A DNA stretch of 64,000 nucleotides from positions 125,950,831 through 126,014,830 of the forward strand of contig CM037585.1 in assembly GCA_021018995.1 (NCBI GenBank), read 5' to 3'. Of the stretch, positions 35,186 through 45,954 are shown in pieces (position 1 is the stretch's first letter; each line of letters opens with the position of its first letter). A model generated the notes under the pieces. The model was not told the DNA's origin and did no database searches. It saw only the letters and a program-made list of their open reading frames with translations. A program made the position numbers and the translations under genes. The stretch is from Chloranthus sessilifolius. Its lineage: Eukaryota > Streptophyta > Magnoliopsida > Chloranthales > Chloranthaceae.

Positions 35186-35353
35186 CTATAGTATACATAC
35201 ATACATACAATAATTTACATATCAATTTACACCCCTAATTCACATACAATTTCAGTGTTTGGAAAATAATCTACACTATTTCCTAATGAATGCACCTTCT
35301 CTATCTAAGATTTTAAAGAAATTTACAACCCTTTATTTAAATGAAAATCTCAC
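35186..35353 (-). other. Candidate intron between LTR-C gag and protease
   Basis: On the minus strand the exon ends CCAAG, the intron starts GTGAGATTTT and ends ATACTATAG, then GTACGC. It is 168 bp, in phase 1 at the Gly codon of IIQ-G, the same place as in LTR-A, though the intron sequences are unlike. An in-frame stop appears early if unspliced. The T/A-rich interior suits plant splicing. Confidence 0.68.
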
Positions 35354-36716
35354 CTTGGATGATGTCATGCACGTTCCCTGCTTCCTGAGCAGTGACTGCA
35401 TAGGCTCTTCCATGAACGACCGACTTTCGTGCTTGAATGGGTCGTGGCGCTGCAACTGAAGCCGTCTTCCCCTTATCAACCTCAGGGCAATCCTTGATCA
35501 AGTGGCCCACCTTGCCACATCAGAAACAACCCCTGGTTCCCACTTTGCAATCCACGGTTCTTTGAGGCTTGCCACACTTGGCACAAGTCTCTCGAGGTGT
35601 GGAAGAAACTGTACGAGAACCCTATGTGACGGTGGCACCAGTAGACATGGTAGGGCTCTCATAGCGTAAAGGTCTCCCCGACGCAAGTAGTGGAACTATC
35701 TGTTGATGGTGCTGCTGCACCGGTCTTTCGAAACCTCCTTGGAACTGTGGTCTCTGATTTTGGGCCATGAACCTCGACTTTTTATTCACCGGTTCGTAGT
35801 TCCCCATTCTTCCCTGATCAGTGTTTCCTCTTTGTTGCTCTCTCTGCCTGTATCTGTTATTATTCTCCTCTTCTACAACAAGTGCCTTGCTCATGACCTC
35901 TTCATAGGTCCTCAACTGAAATGGAGCTACTCCTCCTCTAACCTCAGGCTTCAAGCCTTGCTAAAACCTCTTTGATTTCATCACGTCGGTGGCGACGTAA
36001 TCAGGAGCAAAACGGGCGAGTCGTAGAAACTCCACTCCGTACTCTCTCACATTCATTCTCCCTTGCACTAACTGTAGAAACTGAATCTCCATTTGGTTTC
36101 TCACCACTTCTGGAAAATACTATTTGTTGAACTCCTCAACAAACTCCTCCCAAGTCCATGGCAACTCTGGGGTCTCCTGGGCCTTATTCCGTATCACGGA
36201 CTTCCACCAAGGCCCAGCCTCCCCATCTAGCATGTAGGCTGCCCATCTTACACTCTCATCCTCCGTGCATGTCAGCACGCTGAATACTTTCTCCATTGCT
36301 GCCATCGTGTCAGCCTGCCCAGAAAACGTAGGAGGTCTCATCCTCCTAAACTCGGTAAAAGATGAAGGCACAGGCAATGTAGGTCCTACAGGTGGTGTAG
36401 GTGGTTGCTGCTCTCTAGCTGCATGAGCTGCAAAGGATGCGGCTTGTTGTGCCATGGCAGCTGCCATAGTCTCCATGGTGTGCATCATCCTTTGGCGCTC
36501 CTCTCTATCTTCCTGTCTTTCTCTCACTCTCTCCTGTTCCCTCAGATCTTGATCCCGACGATCTCGATCCTCTTCCTCTTGTTGTCTACTACTGCTGCCC
36601 CCTGGGGCCTCACTCCTTCCCAAGGGTACTCGATTGGTAGGAGAGACGTAATCATCTCCACAACGTAAACTTCTCTGTTGGCCTCGTCTCGGTCGGCCTC
36701 TTCCTCTAGATGACAT
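35354..36716 (-). pseudogene. gag: LTR-C gag
   Basis: It starts at 36716 with MSSRGRGRPRRGQQRS. A Glu/Arg-rich coiled segment follows (RQQEEEDRDRRDQD), then the capsid domain (FTEFRRMRPPTFSGQ, WAAYMLDGEAGPWW). A TAG at about 36117 stands where CAG/CAA is expected. It resumes with LRTYEEVMSKALVVEEENNN and a zinc knuckle near 35500-35600, where CGA of the knuckle has become TGA. It ends NVHDIIQ at the splice donor. Confidence 0.9.
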
Positions 36717-36802
36717 TGACGGCTACATTTGAAACTAAAGTTTCATTAGCAGAAGTCCCTATGTTCTGACAAAAGAATAATTGTTAGAATAGCTAAAAGA
36801 AA

Positions 36803-36819
36803 TTAGCTTTGATACCAAC
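36803..36819 (-). other. LTR-C primer-binding site (initiator tRNA-Met)
   Basis: Reverse complement TTGGTATCAAAGCTAAT, directly next to the 5' LTR. One mismatch from the TGGTATCAGAGC complement of tRNA-iMet. Confidence 0.9.
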
Positions 36820-37718
36820 TGTGACAGCCCGAATTTCGGCACCCCGAAACTCGTGCCATCGACACGATCCTCTTAACCGTGCCCCTTAGCTATGCACGGA
36901 ACTTTGGTATATCAAGTAGCAATAATGAACTGAAATGACAATAATAAATGCGAAAATAAATTATCATTTAAATGTTTCTCAAAAGACAGTTCTACCTTCA
37001 TGCCTCTGCATGAATGGAGAACCGATCCGAACCATCGATGATCACTGATCATCAATGATGGTTCGCCCCAAAAATATAATCTCATGACTTAATTACATTG
37101 TTTAACAAAAATAAGGCTTGACATACCAAGCCGCACAAAATAAGCTCACAAAAACTCTCAAAGCTGCACAACGGAGTCCTCTAGAAGAAGTCCTTAGCAG
37201 GTGGCTCCAACTCACCACCGTGTGCTCGACTCACCGTGGTCAACGCCCTCAAGCGTCAGCAATGCTAACAATGGACCTGCGACGTATAGTCTAAAGGGTG
37301 AGCTACATCCTAGCTCAATAGGGAACAAAACACAGTGAACATATAAATTAAAACTCACATGTATTCCATGATATGTCATGCATGATGTATCTATGCAATT
37401 ACTGAGAAAAACAGTCGAAAAGCATCATATTTTACTGGTAGTTTACACATATCTTTTAATCACTCATGAATGATGCTGACTAGGCCTAAAGCAAAAATTA
37501 ACCTTTCAACTTAAATAATCCCCGAGCAATATAGCATCGAGCCCCAATGAGATACCCTTCATCGTCATCTATATTGACAGTTTTAAATGTATTCCCTGGG
37601 AATACCAATAGTACCCACCCCCTTTCCCCTGGGGATCGGTGGCGGGGTTTCAACTCATCTCAATTCAACACCCCTAGGGTGTGCTTACTGTGTACGGATA
37701 TGCCTCCGCACTGGCTTA

Positions 37719-37787
37719 CGGTTTCGTCGCCGTATCGGTCACGGATATCCTGCCGCGTCAGTCGTGGGTATCCCGCCACGTCGGTGA
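37719..37787 (-). repeat. 23-bp x3 LTR repeat, LTR-C copy
   Basis: On the plus strand the middle unit is CGGATATCCTGCCGCGTCAG plus TCG, flanked by units with CGCCGTATCGGTCA and CCGCCACGTCGGTGA. It is the same three-unit block as in LTR-A and LTR-B, in the same orientation relative to the element. Confidence 0.78.
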
Positions 37788-38299
37788 GGTATCCTATCAA
37801 ACCTCAAATAATAAAAATATCAGGTGCTTTACATATAGTTATTCACCGTGTAAGTGTGCTATCTTATATCAGTTAGGCCCTATCAGACATAATTCAATCT
37901 TGGATACATCCTTGGGATGTATCCATTCACTTGCATCACACCTGATGCTTTTATTTCTTTACTTCCTCACCCCCTGGGGATGGCTCATTATGATTACTCT
38001 TTTAGATGTCACACACGCACACTTTTCATAAACTCCTAAGAAACAAAAATAGTTTGAATTGAATTTTATATTACTACATTCATGCTCTTGCAAAATAAAG
38101 TACATGTTCAAGGTGTTCCCTACCTCAAGTCTCTGTTTGATCATGCATCAAGGTCCCATGTGGCTCCTTGTGCCCAAGCTCACACGTACCACCTATGGTA
38201 CCACATAACATATGAAATACATCACTAAAGATGTAACAAAGAAGGTCCAAGACCCTCCAAGAATCTTAAAGTCAAACTCAAAAGTCAATAAAAACTGGC

Positions 38300-38785
38300 A
38301 CATTCGATTAATCGAACTCCAAAATTGATTAATCGAATCTGATTCGATTAATCGATTTCCAAAATCGATTAATCGAAGTTCAAAATCGATTCTCAAATCG
38401 ATTAATCGAGATTCCCATTCGATTAATCGAATCCCAATTCGATTAATCGAAATTCTCCACTCTATCCATTCGATTCTCAATTCGAGTAATCTAATTCCCA
38501 AAATCGATTAATCGATCCCAAATCGATTAATCGAAATTCTAAATCGATTAATCGAAATTCCATTTCGATTAGTCGATTTCTCCAAGTCCTTTTCTTCCCT
38601 CCACTGGAGTTCAATGGAGATTCCCAGTCGATTAATCGATACCAAAATTGATTAATCGAAATTCAAAGTTGATTAATCGAAACTCAATTCGATTAATCAA
38701 AATCGGGGTCCTCTGACTTTTCAACTTCTTGGCAAAAATCGATTAATCGAGTCTCATTTTCGATTAATCGAAATGGCCAGATTCA
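38300..38785. repeat. Palindrome array of LTR-C type, 5' LTR copy
   Basis: About 20 copies of TTCGATTAATCGAA or variants. Counted repeat starts are 21, 19, 21, 21, 21 and 20 bp apart over one run. Variants are mainly GATTAATC with a lost CG. Confidence 0.93.
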
Positions 38786-39364
38786 GCCCCCTCTTGGGCT
38801 GTTCTTCCTAATCTTCTTCCAACTGATTTCTCTCTCTTCTAAGCCATTATCCTATGATTTTAGCTATTTCTAACTACAATTAAACCCTTCAATATATGCA
38901 TTTAATTTACAAGAATTTTACCTTCAATCAATCTCCAATTGATTAGGTCAAGTGGTTGGAAAGGCTAGGGTTCCAGCTTTGCTTCTAGCGGATCCCTCGT
39001 GTTGAATCGGCCTTTTAAATGCTTGAATCCCCCTTCCAAACACCCACCATTACTCCTTGCATTAACTATGTTCTCCCTCTCTCTCTCTCTTCTTTACTCT
39101 CTCTCAACAACCAAACAAAAGAACTAGGGCTATTAAACCCTTTTATTTCTCATTCAACCCGTGTGTTGAGCACATACACCAGAACAGGTGTATGTGACTC
39201 CAGATTTTCATCACACTCCCCATATTCACTCGAATTCTCACATCTCATCCGTTCATCGCACCCTATGCCAACTATCGGACTCCTATTTGGTCAAACCTAT
39301 GACCAATCAGGCACGGATCTCGAGGTCACTGTTTAACTCAAAATTTTAGGGATATTACAAGATG

Positions 39365-39536
39365 GGAAGGTCCTTATATTGTCATACAAGTTTCCCCATC
39401 TAGTGCTGTGGAAATCAAGGACCCTAAGTCTGGGAGACTCTTGAAGGTGAATGGTCAGAGGCTTAAGCCTTGTTTTGGTAAACCTGCCGACCTTTTCGAC
39501 ACCATTCACTGTCAAGGGGATCCTTCTTCAAACTGA
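39365..39536 (+). pseudogene. LTR-D integrase C-terminus, after LTR-C
   Basis: Directly after the AGATG duplication the D integrase resumes with GPYIVIQVSPSSAVEIKD (the GPY/F module) and VNGQRLKPCFG, and stops at TGA 39534-39536. The sense and frame continue those at 27216, which shows the interruption by LTR-C. There is no chromodomain, as expected for Athila. Confidence 0.92.
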
Positions 39537-39889
39537 TTCCATAGGTGTGTCATTACTGTAGCATATGTACTTAGTTTTTGGTTGATTTATCTTACTTTCT
39601 TTAGTTTCTATTTTCTAGGATTTGGTAGTGGCCTTATCTGAATTTTGCCCTCTCTGTGGTGAACTTTTTATGTTTGGCTTGATTATTACTGCTTATGAAT
39701 TGATAGCTTCTCTTGACTGCCTAATGTGGGAGGTCATTTTTCTTGTCCTTGAGTGTATGATTGAGTTTACATGTGTCTAAAGACAGTCATAGGAGAGAGT
39801 CTTGCCCAGATTCAACCACAGCAAACATGCAAAAGGTCAGAACAGAGAGCACATGCTCTCTATTTTATACCTTACTATCGTTGGATCAA

Positions 39890-40400
39890 AAATGGAAGCC
39901 TGGGAGACTATCGCAAGATTCAAAAAGCTCTCGCGAGGTTCAAAATGGAAGCCTGGGAGACTATCATGAGATTCAAAAAGCTCTCGCGAGGTTAAAGAAG
40001 GAGCCTAGAAAGCTATCGTGCGGTTCAAAAGGAAGCCTAGATGGATGTCGCGCAGTTCGCATAGAAACATACATTAACTGTCACAAGATTATCAGGCTGT
40101 CGCGTGATTCTCATGATAAACTGGGAGAATCTCGTGCAATTCAACAGAATTATTCCATTTACTGTCGCGAGATTCTAAGTCTGTTGTGCGATTCAAGATG
40201 ACCTCCGAGCTTCACGCGCAATCCATGTAGAACCTTAGGAATCGCTCACGCAATTCACATGAATTGATCTCACTCTGTCGCGCGCTCCAAGGTCGACTTT
40301 AAAGATTATCGCGCAATCCAGATGTAATCAACACCCTCGCTAAGTTTATTTCCAACCCCGCGACCAGATGTTCCAAAGCGCGCCGAGCTTCGCGATAAGT
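39890..40400. repeat. CG-motif array of LTR-D type, post-pol copy with weak TATA
   Basis: About 20 variants of TCGCGAGATTC, TCGCGCAATTC and CTCGCGAGGTTC lie in 510 bp between pol and the accessory ORF. The first part contains a direct duplication of 'atggaagcctgggagactatc'. The array ends at GATAAGTATTTCAG (about 40394), a weak TATA candidate about 268 bp before the ATG. GAAACCCTAGC (telo-box-like) follows near 40457. Confidence 0.82.
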
Positions 40401-40662
40401 ATTTCAGCCCCGTGCTTTGTCCCTTTTTCATTATCTGCTTCCTTCTTCCCTCTGCGAAACCCTAGCTTCTGCCGCTCTCCCTTCTCTCCTCCAGCATCAC
40501 TCCTACAGCTCATCATTCACTCCACCAATCTATACAAGTGTTCCTAGCATCACCCTCAACCATTCCCCTCTGCTCAGAGATATTGAGGTGCCCTGTGCGT
40601 CAAATCACACCAAACCCTAGATCTCAGTCTCCATTTGCTTACACCCAAAGACAGAGATAGAT

Positions 40663-43162
40663 ATGGCTCCAAAATCTGCACAGAAGAGAAAAGGGAAGGA
40701 CAAGGACCATGCAACGCCCTCCCTTAAAAAAGCCAAAACTTCAAAGTCCCCCCAAAGAGGCAAGGCAGTGATTGAGGAGGCGGAGGTACCAACCACAAAA
40801 TTCTCTACTCCTTCTAAGCTCCTTGAGTCAATTCCATTGGAGCCTGAAACTGCCTTTGATGTCCCATTTTTTGAAAAGAACCTCTCTCTGCCCCTGCAAT
40901 GCAATTTCTTATCAAAGCGGGCCTGATGCCATTACTGAGAGAAATTCCAATGCTAGCCTACCCTAGACTAGTGCAGCTATTTTATCAGCACATCAAGGTG
41001 AAGAGGGACAATGATGGACAAGAGTGCTTGCTGGTGATGGTTGATGACTTTGATATGTTAGTGGGCCCGAAGACGATTGCTGAAGTGTTGGGCATCCCAG
41101 CAGCATTCAATACTAGCTGTGGATATGGCCACCCTCTGACTGCATCAATTGACACAATTGCAAGGGACCTAACCAGAGGATTGAAGGCCACAGGGGACTC
41201 AATCAGAAGAAGGGAACTAGAACCGGAGCTGCTGCTCATTGACCAAGTCCTACGAAAGAACATCTATTGCTCAGGACATCAGCAGGAGAGGAGAACCCCA
41301 CCCCAACCATATCTACCATACATCCTCTCCCAGACATTGACTTAACCCTTAACACTTCCATAGGCTTCCAAGCTTTCATCTCTACATTCCTTGAAACCTT
41401 GCCTGCCTCCTACCCTCCTCTGCCAGACTCCCCAACTACCTCACAACACCACTCCCCAGAACCCCATTCTTCCCCTCCCTCCACTTTCCATCATGCTCCT
41501 TCCTCCCCTTTCCAACCAGTACCCTCTTCTTTCCAAACCCCACCACCTAGCTTTGACACACTAACCCTCATCCTACCCCTTCTCCAAGACATCCAAGCCC
41601 AGTTAGCAACCAATACCCACAAACAAGACCTAATGCAGGTTGAACTCACCTCCATCCAATCCACCGTACACACCTTAACCACTCCACCCATCCCTACCCC
41701 TTCCACATCAACCCCCCTGGTCCTGTCCACTAACAGACACACCCAAACAGACTTCCCCCCTGACTCATTACCCCTCCCACCCTCACCATTACCTCTTCCC
41801 CACCCATTTCCTTAACCCCTTTTCACCATTCCAATTTCCCTTCCCCCATCACCCCCAACTTCTCTTGAGCATACACCCTTCACTTTCCCCCCTATACCCT
41901 CCATCCCACCTCTTATCCTATCCCCTCCCACCTTCTCTACCAAATCCACCCAAACTAACCCAGAACCAGACCCCATTCCCCCACCACTTGACTTCCATAC
42001 TATCATTTTCCCTCCTTCCCCCCAGGACCAAGCACATGTTGCTCCTTCCACCTCCTATCTCCTAATTGCACCTAAACATCATTTCTACAGCCCTCCTTAC
42101 CTCACCATCCTACATCACATGCGGGATAATGCTTACCTGAGGAAGGATGTTCTGAGGGGCATGGCCAAGCTACGCCAGTCAATTGAGACCCCCCTACTGG
42201 AGAAAATTGATGAGATGACGGAGGCCCACAACGAGCACCTACTGGGCATCTCCTTGGGGTGGAAAGAGATTGTGGAGGAATTTCAGAAGACGAAAGCTAC
42301 AACTACTTATTATAAGATGACTTGGGAGTATGAGAAATCCAGTGTTGCTGCTGCGAAAGCCCAGGCAAGGATGTTTGAAAGACGGCTTAAGAATGCCCAG
42401 GAAATCCAAAAAATCCGAAAGGAGATCCAGGAGGCTGATGCCCTCAAATTTAAAGTCCAGATAGCCGCATTGGAATCCGCATTGGCTGCTGCTCACAATG
42501 AACCTTACAAGCCGACTCCCATCAATGTTCAAGTGCCTACACTTTCTACTACTCCAGCTCCACCTGCCCAGTCTGAGGAGGCACCACCTCAGCCCCACAA
42601 AGATAAAGGAAAAGCTCCTGCTTCACCTCCAACAGCGCAGCCAACAACTACTGAGCAGCCTCCACCTCCCTAGGCCTCTGCTGCACCTCCCCAAGAATAA
42701 ACTTATCCGCAGCGGAGGAAGGTCACTGGGTCTCGCTCCCAAAGCATCCCTTAAAATTGGCAAAGAGCTGCGCACATCAAGAGGCATGACCCTTGCCAAA
42801 CCTGAGTCCACTAGAAAAGAAAAAGCACCAGTGATCCCCACTGAGGAGCCTAAAGCTAAAGGAAAAGGAAAAGCCCCAGTGGTCTCCCCTGTAGAAGCTG
42901 AAGCTAAAGGCAAAGGCAAAGGAAAATCTCCTGCCACCCCCCTGCTAAGCGTAAAGGTAAAGCCCCTCAAGAACCCAAGGAACCAAAGGCTCCCAAAGCA
43001 CCAAAAATGAGAGTGAGGGCTCCAAAAGCTCCATCTGCAGCGAAAACACCAGCGAAAAAGAAAAAGGAGAGGGAGGAAAAGAAGAAACAAGACAGAGCAG
43101 CCCTTAAGGCACAGGCTAAAAAGATGGGTTGGGATTTCCTTACAGATTTTGAGTCAGATTAG
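40663..43162 (+). pseudogene. LTR-D accessory ORF (transposon protein domain, Pro-rich, coiled-coil and Lys-rich parts)
   Basis: It starts MAPKSAQKRKGKDKDHATP with a basic N-terminus. After a shift near 40900 the core reads AYPRLVQLFYQHIK and EVLGIPAAFNTS, related to the A and C accessory ORFs (Y/H-YPRLVRLFYQ). A long Pro/Ser/Thr-rich stretch (41290-42060) then leads to a charged coiled coil (42119-42480, EIQKIRKEIQEADALKF). A Lys/Ala/Pro-rich tail with KAKGKGKAP repeats follows, ending FESD at 43162. Several frameshifts and stops break it. The function is unknown, and I see no membrane anchor. Confidence 0.75.
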
Positions 43163-43474
43163 GACCTAGCTTCTAGATTGTTTCTTAGATTTTTCTTTTA
43201 GAAATGCCACTTGTACCAATTTTTCTTCCACTTTAATAGAATTTCTAATTTTGTCTCTTGCTCTGTTCTGTCTGTTTATTTCTGATTATTTGGTATTTTT
43301 GTTTTTATTCTTTTTTGCCATTCTTGGGAGACCAGTTTTTGGGAGGATCTTTTTCTTTGATAAAGTACTCCATGAAGCGGATGGATGTCGTTGGTGGCTG
43401 AATCTAATTCGTGCAATACTTGCATCAGGAAATTCAATGCCTTCCTCTTCACATTGATGTGCCATTTTAAGTGT

Positions 43475-43577
43475 ACCTCGCGAAGATCCCCAGCTCTGCT
43501 GCGCGAGAAATGTCCTTTCCTTACCGCTTATTGCTCCTCACGAGGATCCCCGCGCGCTACACTTACCTCTTTAAATA
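43475..43577 (+). promoter_or_regulatory. Small CG-motif cluster and TATA-like box before LTR-D ORF4
   Basis: CCTCGCGAAGATCC, TGCGCGAG, CTCACGAGGATCC and GCGCGC occur within 90 bp. CTTTAAATACC (TTTAAATA at 43570) lies 240 bp before the ATG at 43810. The first phrase also occurs in the D LTR array (about 19473). Confidence 0.5.
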
Positions 43578-43809
43578 CCATGCCTCTCTTTGGACATGTA
43601 TTTAATGCTACTTCTCTTTTCCAAAGAGTCCTTTATGTATTTTCTTCTTTCCCCACACAACCCTCATTTATTGCCAAGTGTGACAACAGGCGCAATTTCA
43701 ATTTCGCCGATTCATATTCCCTCGTCCTTCTCTTTTTAAGCCGACCCTCAGTCCCTTTTCATCTCATCCCTCCTCTTCTAACCCTAGAAGTCCACACCTC
43801 CCAACCCAA

Positions 43810-44081
43810 ATGGCGGATGACAGCCCCTTTGGCTTCCCAATCAAATTTTACCCCGTCTGGGACGATCCCCCACTGCCTAAGGAGCCGGCCCCCTGCAATT
43901 TCTCTGGGATGAGTATGACGAGGTCATACGGATCCTCGCCAAGGAGGAAAAGAAAAATAAAAAGAAAGAGAAGTTAGAGGAGAAGAAAAAAAAAAAAAAA
44001 AGGGAGAAGCGGGAGAAGAAGAAAATTAAAAATATGGCACCACCTGCATCAACCTCCAACCCTCCCCCGACTTTCCCTTAA
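43810..44081 (+). pseudogene. LTR-D small fourth ORF, Lys/Glu-rich
   Basis: ATG at 43810 reads MADDSPFGFPIKFYPVWDDP. A one-base shift near 43900 moves the frame to WDEYDEVIRILAKEEKK and a Lys/Glu-rich stretch over an A run (43986-44001), ending PPPTFP and TAA at 44079-44081. About 90 codons. I do not recognise the family. The Lys/Glu block could form a coiled coil or bind nucleic acid, but that is inference. Confidence 0.5.
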
Positions 44082-45954
44082 CCCCCCCCCCCCCATTTTC
44101 TCTTTTCTTTTTTCTCTCTTTTTGTCATATTTTCTTTATTTTTAATGAAAATTTTCTTTTATTTCCATACTGTTCAGTTTTGCATTTTCTTTCTCTCTCT
44201 TCTTCTATATGTGTTTCTGCATGTTGCCTTGGACTATACCGTTTATTCTCACCTTTGAACTAGTGAGGACACTGTTCCTCCTAGGTTTGGGGGTGTGGCA
44301 GGTAGGTCTGCCAATAGCATAGTTAACTTAAAGAGCAGCAGAATCATGTGAGTAACATAGAAATGGAGCTATGTTCACTTAAGAATTATGAAAATTAAGG
44401 AATTAAAATTTTTTTACAGATCTGTAGACAGTATAAATTTCTAAATTTTCACATTTTCTTGATGAGAACACCAAGAAAACTCACTAGTATAAGCACTTAG
44501 TGAACCATTGAAGAGAGAAAAAGGTAAGGACATGCTTAAAAGTTCAAAGGAAGACCATCACCAGTGAGAAATGGGCCTACAAATTTTTTTATTTTGAGGA
44601 GTGATTGAGGCAAATTTCTTCTAGCTTTAAGGACTAGCTGAGTCAATATGTTCACTAAAAGTTAGGTAACTCCAAGTTGAAACAACTGACAACACTCATG
44701 ACACTTAGGAAAGGATCAAGGCCTTCTCTTGGACAGTTTGAGCCTAAACAGACCAAACCCTGAAGCAACTGCCCTTGTTCATACACTTTTTGAGCTCCAA
44801 TGTTCAATTTTCTTCAAAACACACCTGAGTACTTGTACCTGAACCTATGGATCTGATTTAACCTTACCCTCACTCTGAGAATTCAGAAGGTAAAGGAGAA
44901 AGAGTTAAAGATGGACTTGCTAGGGTCAACATTGGATGAGTGAAGAAGAATTATCTGAAGTTCTAGCAGTGTAACAACTGAGGAAAAGGGTGGCAATTCA
45001 TCAAAGCAAAAATAAAAATAAAAAGAAGAAAACAGCATCAGAAAGAAAAGAAAACAATAATGGAGAGGAGACAAGAGGAAACATTCATCGAAAAAAAAAA
45101 AAATATCAAACAAGAAGAGAAACTGATCACTTCAAATCTGAAGATTTCAAAGAAGATGAAAGGAGCTGAATTAAAGAAGGTGAAGTCATAAATCACCTCC
45201 TGCACCTACTGATTTCTGAATTTCGAATCCCTTTTCAACCTTCCAATTCTTTTTATAACCCAATACCATAAGCCGCATTATAGCCCAGTTAAAGCCCTTT
45301 TGATCCAAAGTTGAATGAGCCGTCATGTGGAGATAATGAGTTGTCCAATCTATGGTGAAAATCTGCCAATGATGCCATAACTTGAATGCTATGCCTATGC
45401 TCATGCTTACAGACCCATTTGGGGGATGTAACTGCTCTTGAGTTTGAGAGACAATGAAACCCTCAAAAGTTCTTTGTGAGAGTATGCCCTAGAGAGTTTT
45501 GGGTTTGATATTGAATGTATTGGGCATGACCTACAACCTAATTTTTAATTTAATGATTAGCTCAGTGCTAACACACATGTGTAGTTTCCCCTGTTGTGAA
45601 CTGATTGGAAATGTTGTGCTATCATGTGAAGTTTATGTTGCTTAAACATCTGTGCAGACAATGTATTTAAATTTCCTATATTTTTACTGATTCAAGGGTG
45701 AACTGATACTCTGTTTCTTGACTGCTAACTTGATAATCTTGCACTACTGTTAACTGTTTTATTGAGAAGTTTGTGGGTATCTTCACTGAAAACCCTTAGG
45801 AGACTTCACTCCTCCACTAGGGATCACCTAGGGGTTTAAAAGGCTTGGTACATATGCTAAATGTATCCGTGCTCCCTACGAAAGTGGCAGTTAATTTCTA
45901 TAGATTTTTAGTGTAGCTTTGCTAAGGGACTAGCAAAGATTAGGTTTTGGGGTG
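44082..45954 (+). other. LTR-D 3' untranslated region with polypurine tract
   Basis: No coding sequence is recognised. There is a 13-C run at 44082 and A-rich stretches near 45000-45110. The segment 45765-45954 (GTTTGTGGGTATCTTCACTG, TCACCTAGGGGTTTAAAAGG) is homologous to 59085-59308 in LTR-E. TTTTGGGGTG at 45945-45954 is the polypurine tract before the 3' LTR. Confidence 0.8.

Larger units (their letters stand above)
27217..39359 (-). mobile_element. LTR-C: full-length Tekay-type Ty3/gypsy retrotransposon
   Basis: This 12.1-kb minus-strand element has LTRs at 36820-39359 (5') and 27217-28806 (3', internally deleted), AGATG target duplication, iMet primer-binding site, and gag, PR, RT, RNase H, IN, chromodomain and accessory ORF. 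The LTR ends are about 95% identical by eye. It is the innermost and best preserved element, with an open RT of 325 codons. Confidence 0.95.
36820..39359 (-). repeat. LTR-C 5' LTR (complete)
   Basis: It is 2540 bp, TGTGACAGCCC to ATTACA on the plus strand. It contains the 23-bp triple repeat (37719-37787), the palindrome array (38300-38785) and a (TC)n tract near 39078. A 105-codon antisense ORF at 39019-39336 also occurs in the other LTR, as expected for duplicated LTRs, and is not taken as a gene. Confidence 0.95.
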
